A DNA stretch of 64,000 nucleotides from Polycyclovorans sp964425915 (lineage in GTDB: Bacteria; Pseudomonadota; Gammaproteobacteria; Nevskiales; Nevskiaceae). The translations under genes and the position numbers were made by a program. The stretch spans positions 62,001-126,000 of the forward strand of contig CAYROO010000001.1 of assembly GCA_964425915.1 (NCBI GenBank), given 5' to 3'. The notes under the pieces are model-generated. The model did not search any database. It saw only the letters and a list, made by a program, of their open reading frames with translations, and was not told where the DNA came from. Shown here piece after piece: positions 8,132 through 16,018 of the stretch (position 1 is the stretch's first letter; the number at the start of each line of letters is the position of its first letter).

Positions 8132-8482
8132 ATGTACGTCGACGGATTCGTGTTGCCGGTCCCCAAGGACCAACTCGCCGCCTACCGCCGCCTGGCCCGC
8201 AAGGCCGGCAAGATCTGGCGCGAGCACGGCGCCCTCAGCTATGTCGAATGCGTCGAGGATGACGTGCAAGCCGGCAAGGTCACGTCGTTTCCCCAAAGCG
8301 TCAAACTGAAATCCGGCGAGGTGGTGGTGTTTGCCTGGGCCACCTACCGCTCACGCCGCGACCGCGACCGTATCGTGGCCAAGGTCATGAATGATCCGCG
8401 CCTCAAGATGGACATGGACAAGATGCCGTTCGATGCCAAGCGGATGTTCTGGGGTGGCTTCAAGCCATTAGTGGAACTGTAG
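8132..8482 (+). CDS. DUF1428 (YbaA-like) protein
   Basis: 116 residues, the usual family length. It begins MYVDGFVLPVPKDQLAAYR and holds the family's W.EHGAL.YVEC segment, VVFAWATYRSRRDRDRI, and a C-terminal KRMFWGGFKPLVEL. The fold is a ferredoxin-like dimeric barrel and the function is unknown. A GGAG lies about eight bases upstream. Its last 23 bp overlap the end of cheW on the other strand, a tail-to-tail arrangement. Confidence 0.9.
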   Translation: MYVDGFVLPVPKDQLAAYRRLARKAGKIWREHGALSYVECVEDDVQAGKVTSFPQSVKLKSGEVVVFAWATYRSRRDRDRIVAKVMNDPRLKMDMDKMPFDAKRMFWGGFKPLVEL

Positions 8483-8933
8483 CCTCGGCGCCGGCCGCGA
8501 TCGCCAGCAGCGCCCGCGGATCGACCAGCTGCACCAGTCCCTGTGGCAAACGTGCGAACCCGCACAGGGCGTCAGGATGCGGCCCGATGGCACGCGGCTC
8601 GATCGCCTCGGCCTGTACCTTGACCACATCCGCCACGCGGTCGACGCGAAGCGCGAAACGCTCCTGATCCACTTCCACCACCACCAACTTGCCGGTGGGG
8701 TCGGTCGCGGGTGCTGCGATCGCCAACGGGACGCGCAGGTCCACGACGGGCATCACCTCGCCGCGAACATGGATGATGCCCTGGACCCCGGCTGGCGCAC
8801 CGGGGACTGGATCCGCGGGCTGCCCCGGCAAAGCCTCGCGCAGCCACGGTACGGGCAAGCCGTAGCGCTGCGCACCGAGCATCACCAGCAGCCAGGGGCC
8901 CGGAGGAAGGTCAGCCATCGGTTCACTGTGCAT
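8460..8933 (-). CDS. cheW: CheW-like chemotaxis coupling protein
   Basis: 157 residues from the ATG at 8933, which has GGGAG about seven bases upstream; an in-frame ATG at 8918 is an alternative. The CheW beta-barrel pattern is visible: LLVMLGAQRYGLPVPWLREAL, GVQGIIHVRGEVMPVVDLRVPL, and VVVEVDQERFALRVDRVADVVKV. It links CheA to chemoreceptors at the pole. It is the last gene of the flagellar-chemotaxis block and overlaps motD by 11 bp. A second, canonical cheW may exist outside the window, since Pseudomonas-type clusters carry two. Confidence 0.88.
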   Translation of the reverse strand: MHSEPMADLPPGPWLLVMLGAQRYGLPVPWLREALPGQPADPVPGAPAGVQGIIHVRGEVMPVVDLRVPLAIAAPATDPTGKLVVVEVDQERFALRVDRVADVVKVQAEAIEPRAIGPHPDALCGFARLPQGLVQLVDPRALLAIAAGAEATVPLMA

Positions 8934-9783
8934 GGTCGGCTCCCGCCGGCGGTCCGGGGAGAATGTCGGCCTCGGCCGCGAGAATGACGATGGTGACCCG
9001 CCGGTTGCGCTGGCGACCCTCCAGCGTGGTGTTGTCATCGACCGGATGGAATTCACCATACCCCACCACCGACAGGCGCTCGGGCGCGATGCCGCCATCC
9101 CGAAGGCGCCGCACCACGGTGCCGGCCCGGGCGGCAGAGAGTTCCCAGTTGGAGGGAAAGATCGAGGTGTGAATCGGACGATCGTCCGTGTGGCCTTCCA
9201 CCCGCAACCGGTTGTCGAACTGGGTGAGGACCTCCCCCAGCTGATCAATCACCGGCAGCACCTCGGCGTTGAGCGCGGATGAGCCGCTGGCGAACAGCAG
9301 ATCGGTATTGATCTCCACCTCCAGCCAGAAGGTCTTGCGGGTGACGCGCACCCAGTTGTCGGCGATCAACGGCGCCAGGGCTTCGGAGATGCTGTCGCTG
9401 ATCCGGTTGAGCATGGCGTCACTCTCGGCGTTCAACCGGGCCGTCGCCGGCCGCGCCTCCTTCAGCACCTTGGCCAACGGGGCGCTGCTGAGGATGTCCA
9501 CCTTGTCATTCTGAAACTGCGGCACCTCCGAGGGTGGCGCTGCCTGCTCGCCCTTGGTGCCCTTGGCGAGGTTGTCCCCGATCTGAATCGGCAACGGCGA
9601 CTTGGGGGTGCCGCCGAAAGCGGCCGACATCGACGCCGCCATCACCCGGTACTTGCCCTCGTTGATCGAGGACACCGCGTACATCACCACAAAGAAGGCC
9701 AACAGCAGCGTGATGAGATCGCCATAGGGGATGGCCCAGGCCTCATGGTTGGCATGCTCTTCGTGCTTGGCCTTACGTGCCAT
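8923..9783 (-). CDS. motD: Flagellar stator protein MotD (MotB family)
   Basis: 286 residues. A short cytoplasmic start is followed by the single membrane helix with the proton-binding Asp in IPYGDLITLLLAFFVVMYAV, and a plug-like stretch after it. The C-terminal OmpA-type peptidoglycan-binding domain holds LLFASGSSALNAEVLP, VEGHTDDRPI and NWELSAARA. It anchors the stator to the cell wall. The cheA-motC-motD-cheW position is that of the second stator pair in Pseudomonas, so I use motD and not motB. Whether another stator exists elsewhere is unknown. Confidence 0.92.
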   Translation of the reverse strand: MARKAKHEEHANHEAWAIPYGDLITLLLAFFVVMYAVSSINEGKYRVMAASMSAAFGGTPKSPLPIQIGDNLAKGTKGEQAAPPSEVPQFQNDKVDILSSAPLAKVLKEARPATARLNAESDAMLNRISDSISEALAPLIADNWVRVTRKTFWLEVEINTDLLFASGSSALNAEVLPVIDQLGEVLTQFDNRLRVEGHTDDRPIHTSIFPSNWELSAARAGTVVRRLRDGGIAPERLSVVGYGEFHPVDDNTTLEGRQRNRRVTIVILAAEADILPGPPAGADHAQ

Positions 9784-9792
9784 GGCCCCTCC

Positions 9793-10533
9793 TCAATGTA
9801 GGTAGCCCGATAGCCGGGCCTCGATGTTGCGGGGGTTCTCGCCGTTGGCGATGGCCACCAGGCCTTCCACCAGCATCTGCTGCTGGCGCGCACGATCCTG
9901 GACGATGGCCTTGAGCTTGGCGGCCATCGGCAGCAGGAACAGGTTGGCAAAGCCGATGCCGTAAATGGTGGCAACGAAGGCGGCGGCGATACCCGTGCCC
10001 AGCTTGGAGGGATCGGCCAGATTCTTCATCACCGCCATCAGGCCCAGCACCGCGCCAATGATGCCCATGGTGGGGGCGTAGATCCCTGCCCCTTCAAACA
10101 CCTTGGCGGCGGCGAGATCATGATGCTCGCGCGCCTCGATCTCCACCTCCAGCACGCCACGCAAGGTTTCCGGCTCGGTGCCATCCACCAGCATCTGCAG
10201 CCCTTTCTTGATGAACGCATCGGGCTCATTTTCGACCGCGCTTTCCAGCGCCAGCAGCCCCTGCTTGCGGGCGGTCTGACTCCACTCCACCACCCGTTCC
10301 AAGGTCTTGTGTGGATCGTCGCGCGGCGGCATGAACACCCACTTCACGATTGCCAGGGCACGCTTCAATGTGGCGCCGGGCGTGTGCAAGCAGATGGCCG
10401 CAATGGTGCCGATCACCACGATCATGAAGGCGGCACCGGACAGCAGCGCGGCGACCCCGCTGCCCTTGAGGATGCTGCCCCCGATCAGGGAGACGAAGGC
10501 AAGGATGATGGCGACGACGCTGACGATATCCAT
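9793..10533 (-). CDS. motC: Flagellar stator protein MotC (MotA family)
   Basis: 246 residues, four membrane segments. Starts MDIVSVVAIILAFVSLIGGSILKG and contains the MotA signature region GAGIYAPTMGIIGAVLGLMAVMKNL and GIAAAFVATIYGIGFANLFLLPMA. The large cytoplasmic loop carries the charged residues that touch FliG. It forms the torque-generating proton channel with MotD, whose gene follows after nine bases. It is 3 bp downstream of cheA. Confidence 0.94.
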   Translation of the reverse strand: MDIVSVVAIILAFVSLIGGSILKGSGVAALLSGAAFMIVVIGTIAAICLHTPGATLKRALAIVKWVFMPPRDDPHKTLERVVEWSQTARKQGLLALESAVENEPDAFIKKGLQMLVDGTEPETLRGVLEVEIEAREHHDLAAAKVFEGAGIYAPTMGIIGAVLGLMAVMKNLADPSKLGTGIAAAFVATIYGIGFANLFLLPMAAKLKAIVQDRARQQQMLVEGLVAIANGENPRNIEARLSGYLH

Positions 10534-10536
10534 GCC

Positions 10537-12228
10537 TCAATGCTCCGGCTGGTGTGAGACCAGGCCATCGGGATCCAGGATCAGCGCGATCCGGCCGTCG
10601 CCGGTGACCGCTGCACCGCCGTAACCGGGTACACCGCGCAGCAGTCGGCCCGGCGGCTTCAGCACCACGTCTTCCCGGCCTTCCACACCGTCGACCACCA
10701 GCGCCTGCTCTCCGCGATGGGTGCTGACCCGCACCAGCAACTGGCGCCCGCCTTCCGGCAGGCCCAGCCAGTCGTCAAGAAACAGTACCGGCAGACTGCG
10801 GCCCTGAAGGGTCAGCACCGGATGCCCAGCCCGCATCTGCAGCGCCTCCGGATTGAACGGCTGCAAGTCCAGCACCTGCCGCAAGGGCAGCGCCAGGCTG
10901 CGGGGACCGCACCGGGTGCGCAAGGTCGGCAGGATGGCCAGGGTCAGCGGCAACACCAACTCCACCACCGCGCCCCGCCCCACCTGGCCGGATAGGCCGA
11001 TGCGGCCGCCCAGCGCACGTACGGTGCTGGCCACCACATCCATGCCGACACCGCGGCCGGACACCGCTGACACGGTTTCCCGAGTCGAGAACCCGGGTCG
11101 CAAAATCAGTTCACAGGCCTGCGCCGATGTCAGCGCGGCCGCGGCGCGCTCGTCGAGCAACCCCTTGCGCACCGCTGAGGCGCGAATGGCGTCTGGATCG
11201 AGACCTTTGCCATCGTCCTCCACTCGCAGGATCACACTGTCCCCGCGTTGGCTGGCGCTGAGCAGCAGGCGACCCACCGGGTTCTTGCCCTGATCGCGTC
11301 GCTGCTCCGGGCTCTCGATGCCATGATCCACCGCGTTGCGCACCAGATGAATCAGCGGATCGGCAAGAGCATCCACCAGATGCTTGTCGAGGTCGGTATC
11401 CTCGCCCGCCAGGTCCACCCGCACCTGCTTGCCGAGATCGCGTGCGAGATCGCGCACCACCCGCGGGAAGCGCGCAAACAGTCGGCCGACGGGCTGCATG
11501 CGGACGCGCATCACGGCGTTCTGCAAGCGCATGGTGACGCGGTCGAGTTCGCCCATCAGGCCGCCGCTGCCGCCGCGCACATTCGGATCAGCCTTGAGCC
11601 GGTTGCGGACAATCACCAGCTCACCCACCAAGGTCATCAGATGGTCGATGCGTTCACTGTCGACCCGCACCGCCGTTTCCGGCGCGCGCGGTGCTGGCGT
11701 GTTGGTGGTTGCGGCGGGCGCCGGGGCCGCCGGGGCCGCCGGCACGGTTACAGCCGCCGGTGGCGGACCGGCCGGGGCGGCGCCGGAACCATGCAACTGG
11801 TCCAGTAACGCCTCGAATTCGTCTTCGCTGATGTCCTGACTGGCGGCCGTGCCCAGCAGCGCGTCGAAGGCCGCCAGTACCTCGGGCGGCGCTGCCGGTG
11901 GCGCACCGCCCTCATGCAGCAGGGCCACTTGCTGGTCCAACACCTTGACGCCGTCCAGGGCGGCGTCCACCAGTGCTGGCGTCACGATCAGCTGACCGTC
12001 GCGCACCCGCCCGAAGGCATCCTCGGCGCGATGGCACAGGCTGACGACCGGATCAAGCCCAAGAAAGCTGGCGCCACCCTTGATGGTATGAAAGCCGCGG
12101 AATACCGCGTTCAGACGCTCGGCCGACGGATCGTCGGCCAGCGCGAACACATCTTCGCCGAGCTTCTCCAGCAGTTCGCTGGCCTCGGCGAGAAAGTCCG
12201 GCAGCAGGCTGGGATCGGCGGTCGTCAT
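10537..12228 (-). CDS. cheA: Chemotaxis histidine kinase CheA, compact form
   Basis: 563 residues. The Hpt domain holds phospho-acceptor H47 in FHTIKGGASFLG. An Ala/Pro-rich linker (about 150-185) follows, then dimerisation helices, an HATPase domain with LIHLVRNAVDHGIE, VEDDGKGLD and SGRGVGMDVV, and a C-terminal CheW-like domain. I see no clear CheY-binding P2 domain between Hpt and the linker, and the protein is shorter than the roughly 650-700 residues typical of P2-containing enzymes. A short Asp/Glu stretch (ISEDEFEALLDQLHG) sits there instead. It autophosphorylates and passes phosphate to CheY. No cheB or cheR is present in this cluster. Confidence 0.93.
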   Translation of the reverse strand: MTTADPSLLPDFLAEASELLEKLGEDVFALADDPSAERLNAVFRGFHTIKGGASFLGLDPVVSLCHRAEDAFGRVRDGQLIVTPALVDAALDGVKVLDQQVALLHEGGAPPAAPPEVLAAFDALLGTAASQDISEDEFEALLDQLHGSGAAPAGPPPAAVTVPAAPAAPAPAATTNTPAPRAPETAVRVDSERIDHLMTLVGELVIVRNRLKADPNVRGGSGGLMGELDRVTMRLQNAVMRVRMQPVGRLFARFPRVVRDLARDLGKQVRVDLAGEDTDLDKHLVDALADPLIHLVRNAVDHGIESPEQRRDQGKNPVGRLLLSASQRGDSVILRVEDDGKGLDPDAIRASAVRKGLLDERAAAALTSAQACELILRPGFSTRETVSAVSGRGVGMDVVASTVRALGGRIGLSGQVGRGAVVELVLPLTLAILPTLRTRCGPRSLALPLRQVLDLQPFNPEALQMRAGHPVLTLQGRSLPVLFLDDWLGLPEGGRQLLVRVSTHRGEQALVVDGVEGREDVVLKPPGRLLRGVPGYGGAAVTGDGRIALILDPDGLVSHQPEH

Positions 12229-12231
12229 CGG

Positions 12232-12780
12232 CTACAGCCCCAATGCGGACAACAGGTCATCGGCGTCGCCCTGCGACGCCGACGGTTGATCGAGTCCGGC
12301 CACAGCCGGGCCATTGCCGCGCGACAGGTCGGGCGCTTCGCGCGGCGCCGGACTGCGGCCGTCGGCGATGGCCATGAGGTCCTGCTCCAGGCCGCGAATC
12401 AGCGCGGTCACGCGGCGGATGATCTGCCCGGTGAGGTCCTGATAGGCCTGCGCCGCATCCAGTGCCGCGCAGCGCTGACGCTGCTCGGCCACCAGATCCT
12501 GCAGCCGTTCGCGCACGTGCACCGGAAGTCCCTCGGCCAGGCGCAAGCTGCGATCGAGACTGCCGCGCAGTTTGTCGACCTCGTCCAGGGTGGAATGGGC
12601 CGCCTGCTCGGTCAGCGCCACCACGTGATCGAGACGGGCGCAGGCATCCGGAAGCGCCAGCCGCGCCACGTCCACCAGGCGCGTGTCCAGCGGCAGACTG
12701 TGCAGTGCTGCCTGGAATTGCGATGTGACCTGGCGCAGGTCTGCGCGCAAGTCGGTCACGGGGGCGGGCTCGGTGCTCAT
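12232..12780 (-). CDS. cheZ: CheY-P phosphatase CheZ
   Basis: 182 residues, nearly all helical. The catalytic D...Q motif is visible in YQDLTGQIIRRVTALI. The C-terminus ends in a short conserved peptide (ASQGDADDLLSALGL) of the kind that docks on CheY. It removes phosphate from CheY-P to end the signal. It overlaps cheY by four bases and precedes cheA by three. Confidence 0.9.
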   Translation of the reverse strand: MSTEPAPVTDLRADLRQVTSQFQAALHSLPLDTRLVDVARLALPDACARLDHVVALTEQAAHSTLDEVDKLRGSLDRSLRLAEGLPVHVRERLQDLVAEQRQRCAALDAAQAYQDLTGQIIRRVTALIRGLEQDLMAIADGRSPAPREAPDLSRGNGPAVAGLDQPSASQGDADDLLSALGL

Positions 12781-13169
12781 GCCGCCTGGGCCAGGCGTTC
12801 GAAAATCTTGTCCAGCTTCTCCTTCAGCGTCTGCGCCGTGAAGGGCTTGATCACATAACCGTTGACGCCCGCCTGGGCGGCTTCAATGATCTGCTCGCGC
12901 TTGGCTTCGGCGGTCACCATCAACACTGGCAGCTTGGCGGTGGTGGCGTCGCTGCGGATCGCCTTGAGCAGTTCGATGCCGGTGACACCCGGCATATTCC
13001 AGTCGGTGATCACCAGCTCGAAGCCGCCCTGCTTGAGCAGCGGCAGCGCAGTGGCGCCATCATCGGCCTCAGCGGTGTTGTTGAAGCCGAGGTCGGCCAG
13101 CAGGTTCTTGACGATCCGTCGCATGGTGGAAAAGTCATCGACGATCAGGATTTTCATGTTGGGATTCAT
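12777..13169 (-). CDS. cheY: Chemotaxis response regulator CheY
   Basis: 130 residues, a single receiver domain. The acidic pair is in ILIVDDFSTMRR, phospho-acceptor D56 in VITDWNMPG, the Thr in MVTAEAKREQ, and the Lys in YVIKPFTAQTL. It binds the FliM N-terminus of the motor switch when phosphorylated. It lies 29 bp downstream of fliA and is coupled to cheZ. Confidence 0.96.
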   Translation of the reverse strand: MNPNMKILIVDDFSTMRRIVKNLLADLGFNNTAEADDGATALPLLKQGGFELVITDWNMPGVTGIELLKAIRSDATTAKLPVLMVTAEAKREQIIEAAQAGVNGYVIKPFTAQTLKEKLDKIFERLAQAA

Positions 13170-13198
13170 GGCGGTTCTCTACAGGGTCGTCGGTGGAA

Positions 13199-13936
13199 TC
13201 AGGCCGCTTCGGCCACGTGGCGCCAGTCCTGCAGACGGGCTCGAAGCCGCAGCAGCGCCTGGCTGTGAAGTTGGCAGACACGGCTTTCGCTGACGCCCAG
13301 CACGCGTCCGATCTCCTTGAGGTTGAGTTCGTCCTGGTAGTACAGGCCCATCACCGTGCGTTCCCGCTCGGGCAGTGCTTGGATGCCGTCGGCAAGCGCT
13401 TCGCGAAAGGCATCGCGAAAGATCGCCCGCTCCGGCGTATCCGGGTCTTCCAGGGTATCGGCGAGGCCGCGCTCGCCATCTCCGCCGTCATCGAGCGACA
13501 ACAGCGGCGCACGCGCGGCGTCCTCGGCATGGCGGTGATAAGCCTCCAGCGACATGCCCAGCATCTGGGCGATCTCGGTGTCATTTGCCTCATGTCCGGT
13601 CCGGGCCTCGACACTGCGAATGGCATCGGAGATCTCGCGGGCACGACGGTGCACCGAGCGCGGCACCCAGTCGCCCTTGCGCAGTTCGTCGAGCATGGCG
13701 CCGCGAATGCGAATGCCGGCAAAGGTGGCAAAACTGGCCCCACCGTCCGGGCGGAAGTGGCGGGCCGCCTCAATCAGACCGATCTGGCCGGCCTGCAGCA
13801 GGTCATCCACTTCCACCGACGCAGGCAGCTTGGCCAGCAGATGAAACGCAATACGCCGGACCAGATCCTGATGCTCGCAGACCAGATCCTTGACGTCCGG
13901 CGCCTGCACGGCGCGGTAGGCGGCGGCGCTGCTCAT
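13199..13936 (-). CDS. fliA: Flagellar sigma factor FliA (sigma-28)
   Basis: 245 residues. Region 2 (LVRRIAFHLLAKLPASVEVDDLLQAGQIGLIEAARHF and following), region 3, and the region 4 helix-turn-helix (LNLKEIGRVLGVSESRVCQLHSQALLRLR) are all clear. It directs late flagellar genes (flagellin, chemoreceptors) and is held by FlgM until the hook is finished. It overlaps flhG by four bases (ATGA), so the polar-number control genes and the late sigma factor are translated together. Confidence 0.95.
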   Translation of the reverse strand: MSSAAAYRAVQAPDVKDLVCEHQDLVRRIAFHLLAKLPASVEVDDLLQAGQIGLIEAARHFRPDGGASFATFAGIRIRGAMLDELRKGDWVPRSVHRRAREISDAIRSVEARTGHEANDTEIAQMLGMSLEAYHRHAEDAARAPLLSLDDGGDGERGLADTLEDPDTPERAIFRDAFREALADGIQALPERERTVMGLYYQDELNLKEIGRVLGVSESRVCQLHSQALLRLRARLQDWRHVAEAA

Positions 13937-14820
13937 GCGGTGGCTCCCATCATCATTGGCGCCCCCACCAGCCGTTCAACGAAGAACTCGACGTGGCCGC
14001 GTGCACCCTGCGGCGGCGGCCATTTCTGGATGGCTTGGGCAAGGGTGCGAAAGGCGATGGAGGACGGCGCGCTGGGATAGGCTTCCAGAACCGCACGCTG
14101 ACGGCGCACCGCCCGTTGCAGGAACTCGTCGTAGGGCACCGCGCCGAGAAACACCAGATGCACATCCAAGAAGCGGTCGGAGACCCGGCGCAGGTGTTCG
14201 AACAGTTCGTAGCCTTCGGCAGCTGAGCGCACCATATTCGCCACCACCTGCACCCGCTTCACGCCCTGATCACGCGACAGCACCTTGATCAGCGCATACG
14301 CATCGGTCAGCGAGGCCGGCTCGTTGTTGGCCACGATCAGGACTTCCTGGGCAGCGCGGCAAAAGGTGAGCACGCCATCGGCGATGCCGGCGGCGGTGTC
14401 GATCACCAGGGTGTCCACCGGCGTCTGCAATTCGGAGAAGGCGCGGATCAGGCCGACATGCTCGGCATGCGACAGATTGGCCATCTGCCCCAGCCCACTG
14501 GCCGCCGGTACGATGGTGAGTCCTTGCGGGCCCTCTACCAGCGCCTCCTGCAGGGTGCATCGCCCCTCCAGCACATGCTGCAGGTGGAAGGTGGGCTGCA
14601 GGCCAAACAGAACGTCGACATTGGCAAGGCCAAGGTCGGCGTCCATCAGCAGCACCTGCTCGCCGCTCATTTGCAGGGCCAGCGCCAGATTGGCGGAGAC
14701 GTTGGTCTTGCCGACGCCACCCTTGCCACTGGCGACGGCGATGACCCGGGCCGGGCGCGCCGGCTCCGGACCCGACAGACCCACGGCCTGGTGCAGGCGA
14801 TCTTTCAGTCGTTCAAGCAT
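13933..14820 (-). CDS. flhG: Flagellar number regulator FlhG/FleN (MinD-like ATPase)
   Basis: 295 residues from the ATG at 14820, which overlaps the flhF stop by eight bases. The deviant Walker A of the MinD/ParA family is in VIAVASGKGGVGKTN. VLLMDADLGLANVDVLFGL and VIDTAAGIADGV follow. In polar flagellates it limits flagellar number by restraining the FleQ activator and FlhF. A longer in-frame extension to 15045 lies inside flhF and is not credible. Confidence 0.94.
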   Translation of the reverse strand: MLERLKDRLHQAVGLSGPEPARPARVIAVASGKGGVGKTNVSANLALALQMSGEQVLLMDADLGLANVDVLFGLQPTFHLQHVLEGRCTLQEALVEGPQGLTIVPAASGLGQMANLSHAEHVGLIRAFSELQTPVDTLVIDTAAGIADGVLTFCRAAQEVLIVANNEPASLTDAYALIKVLSRDQGVKRVQVVANMVRSAAEGYELFEHLRRVSDRFLDVHLVFLGAVPYDEFLQRAVRRQRAVLEAYPSAPSSIAFRTLAQAIQKWPPPQGARGHVEFFVERLVGAPMMMGATA

Positions 14821-16015
14821 GGGCGGCGCGCTCCATCGTCTGGCTTTCGGATTCGAGATCCGCCACGCTGGGCGTCTCGGTCGGCGGCAGGACCTGCCGC
14901 GCGTTCTGCATCGCGCGCAGCACCAGGTCGGCGGCGCGTGCGGTGTGGAGGTCTTCCGGCACCCGCTGACCGTCACTGATGACGGTGATGGGCAGCTGTC
15001 GTTCCAGTGACACCGACAGGGCGCCGCCGAGGCGCGTGCATTCATCGACCTTGGTCAGCACGAGCGCCTGCGGTCGCACCGGGGCAAAGCGGTTGACCGC
15101 CGCCTCCAGATCCTCACGCTGCTGGCCGGCCGACAGCACCAGCCAGGTGCTCAGCACTTCCGGCATGGCGCCCAGCACTTCCAGGGCTTCCGCCAGGCGG
15201 GTGTCGGCCGGGCTCATGCCCGGGGTGTCGATGAACACGCAGCGGCAATCGGCCAGTTCGGCAAGCCGCGCCGACAGCTGGTCTGGCGACGGCACGATGA
15301 ACAGCGGCACGCCGAGCAGGCGCGCATAGGTCGACAGCTGCTCTTCGGCGCCGATGCGGTAGGTATCCAGCGAGGCGATCGCCACCTGGCGCGCGCCGAA
15401 GCGACGCACGGCACGTTCCGCCAGTTTGGCCAGAGTGGTGGTCTTGCCGACGCCGGTAGGGCCGACCAGAGCAATGCGACCGCCCTGCTCCAGGACGATG
15501 GGCGGCGCCACCTGCAGGTGCCGCGCCAGCCAGCCCACCGGCAGCACACGCGTGCGCTGCTCGTCGGCATCCAACGGCAGGCTGGCGGCCATGCGGCGTG
15601 CCACCCGCGGCGAGAAGCCGAGCGTTTCCATCAGCCGATAGACGCGCGCCCGGTTGGGGTGGGCCTTGGCCAGCTGGGTCTCGTTGGCTTCGAGGGTGGC
15701 TTCCAGCAGATTGCGCACCTGGGTCAGTTCGGTTTCCAGACGGCGGATATGGGGGTCCATCGCCCATTCCACTGGGGCGGCGGCAGCGGGGGCAGCTGCG
15801 GCGGCGGCGCGGCGCGGCGACGGCACGGCCGGCTCGCTCTCACCCCGCTGTACCGCCTGGCGCATCAGCGCTTCGTCGTAGTCCACCGCGGCCACCACCT
15901 CGATGCCATCCTCACGGGTATGGCTGGCGAGAATCACCGCGTCAGGGCCCTGCTCCTCGCGCACCCGGCGCATGGCCTCGCGCATGGAACTGGCCAGGAA
16001 TCGTTTGATCTTCAT
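14813..16015 (-). CDS. flhF: Flagellar placement GTPase FlhF
   Basis: 400 residues. A basic N-terminal segment is followed by an Ala/Pro-rich linker (about 75-95), an N domain, and an SRP-type GTPase domain. The domain holds ALVGPTGVGKTTTLAKLAERA, the DTYRIGAEEQL motif and the G3 element FIDTPGMSPADT; the G4 motif is in VLTKVDECTRLGG. It marks the pole for flagellar assembly. It lies three bases from flhA and overlaps flhG, a common polar-flagellum arrangement. Confidence 0.95.
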   Translation of the reverse strand: MKIKRFLASSMREAMRRVREEQGPDAVILASHTREDGIEVVAAVDYDEALMRQAVQRGESEPAVPSPRRAAAAAAPAAAAPVEWAMDPHIRRLETELTQVRNLLEATLEANETQLAKAHPNRARVYRLMETLGFSPRVARRMAASLPLDADEQRTRVLPVGWLARHLQVAPPIVLEQGGRIALVGPTGVGKTTTLAKLAERAVRRFGARQVAIASLDTYRIGAEEQLSTYARLLGVPLFIVPSPDQLSARLAELADCRCVFIDTPGMSPADTRLAEALEVLGAMPEVLSTWLVLSAGQQREDLEAAVNRFAPVRPQALVLTKVDECTRLGGALSVSLERQLPITVISDGQRVPEDLHTARAADLVLRAMQNARQVLPPTETPSVADLESESQTMERAAHA

Positions 16016-16018
16016 GAC

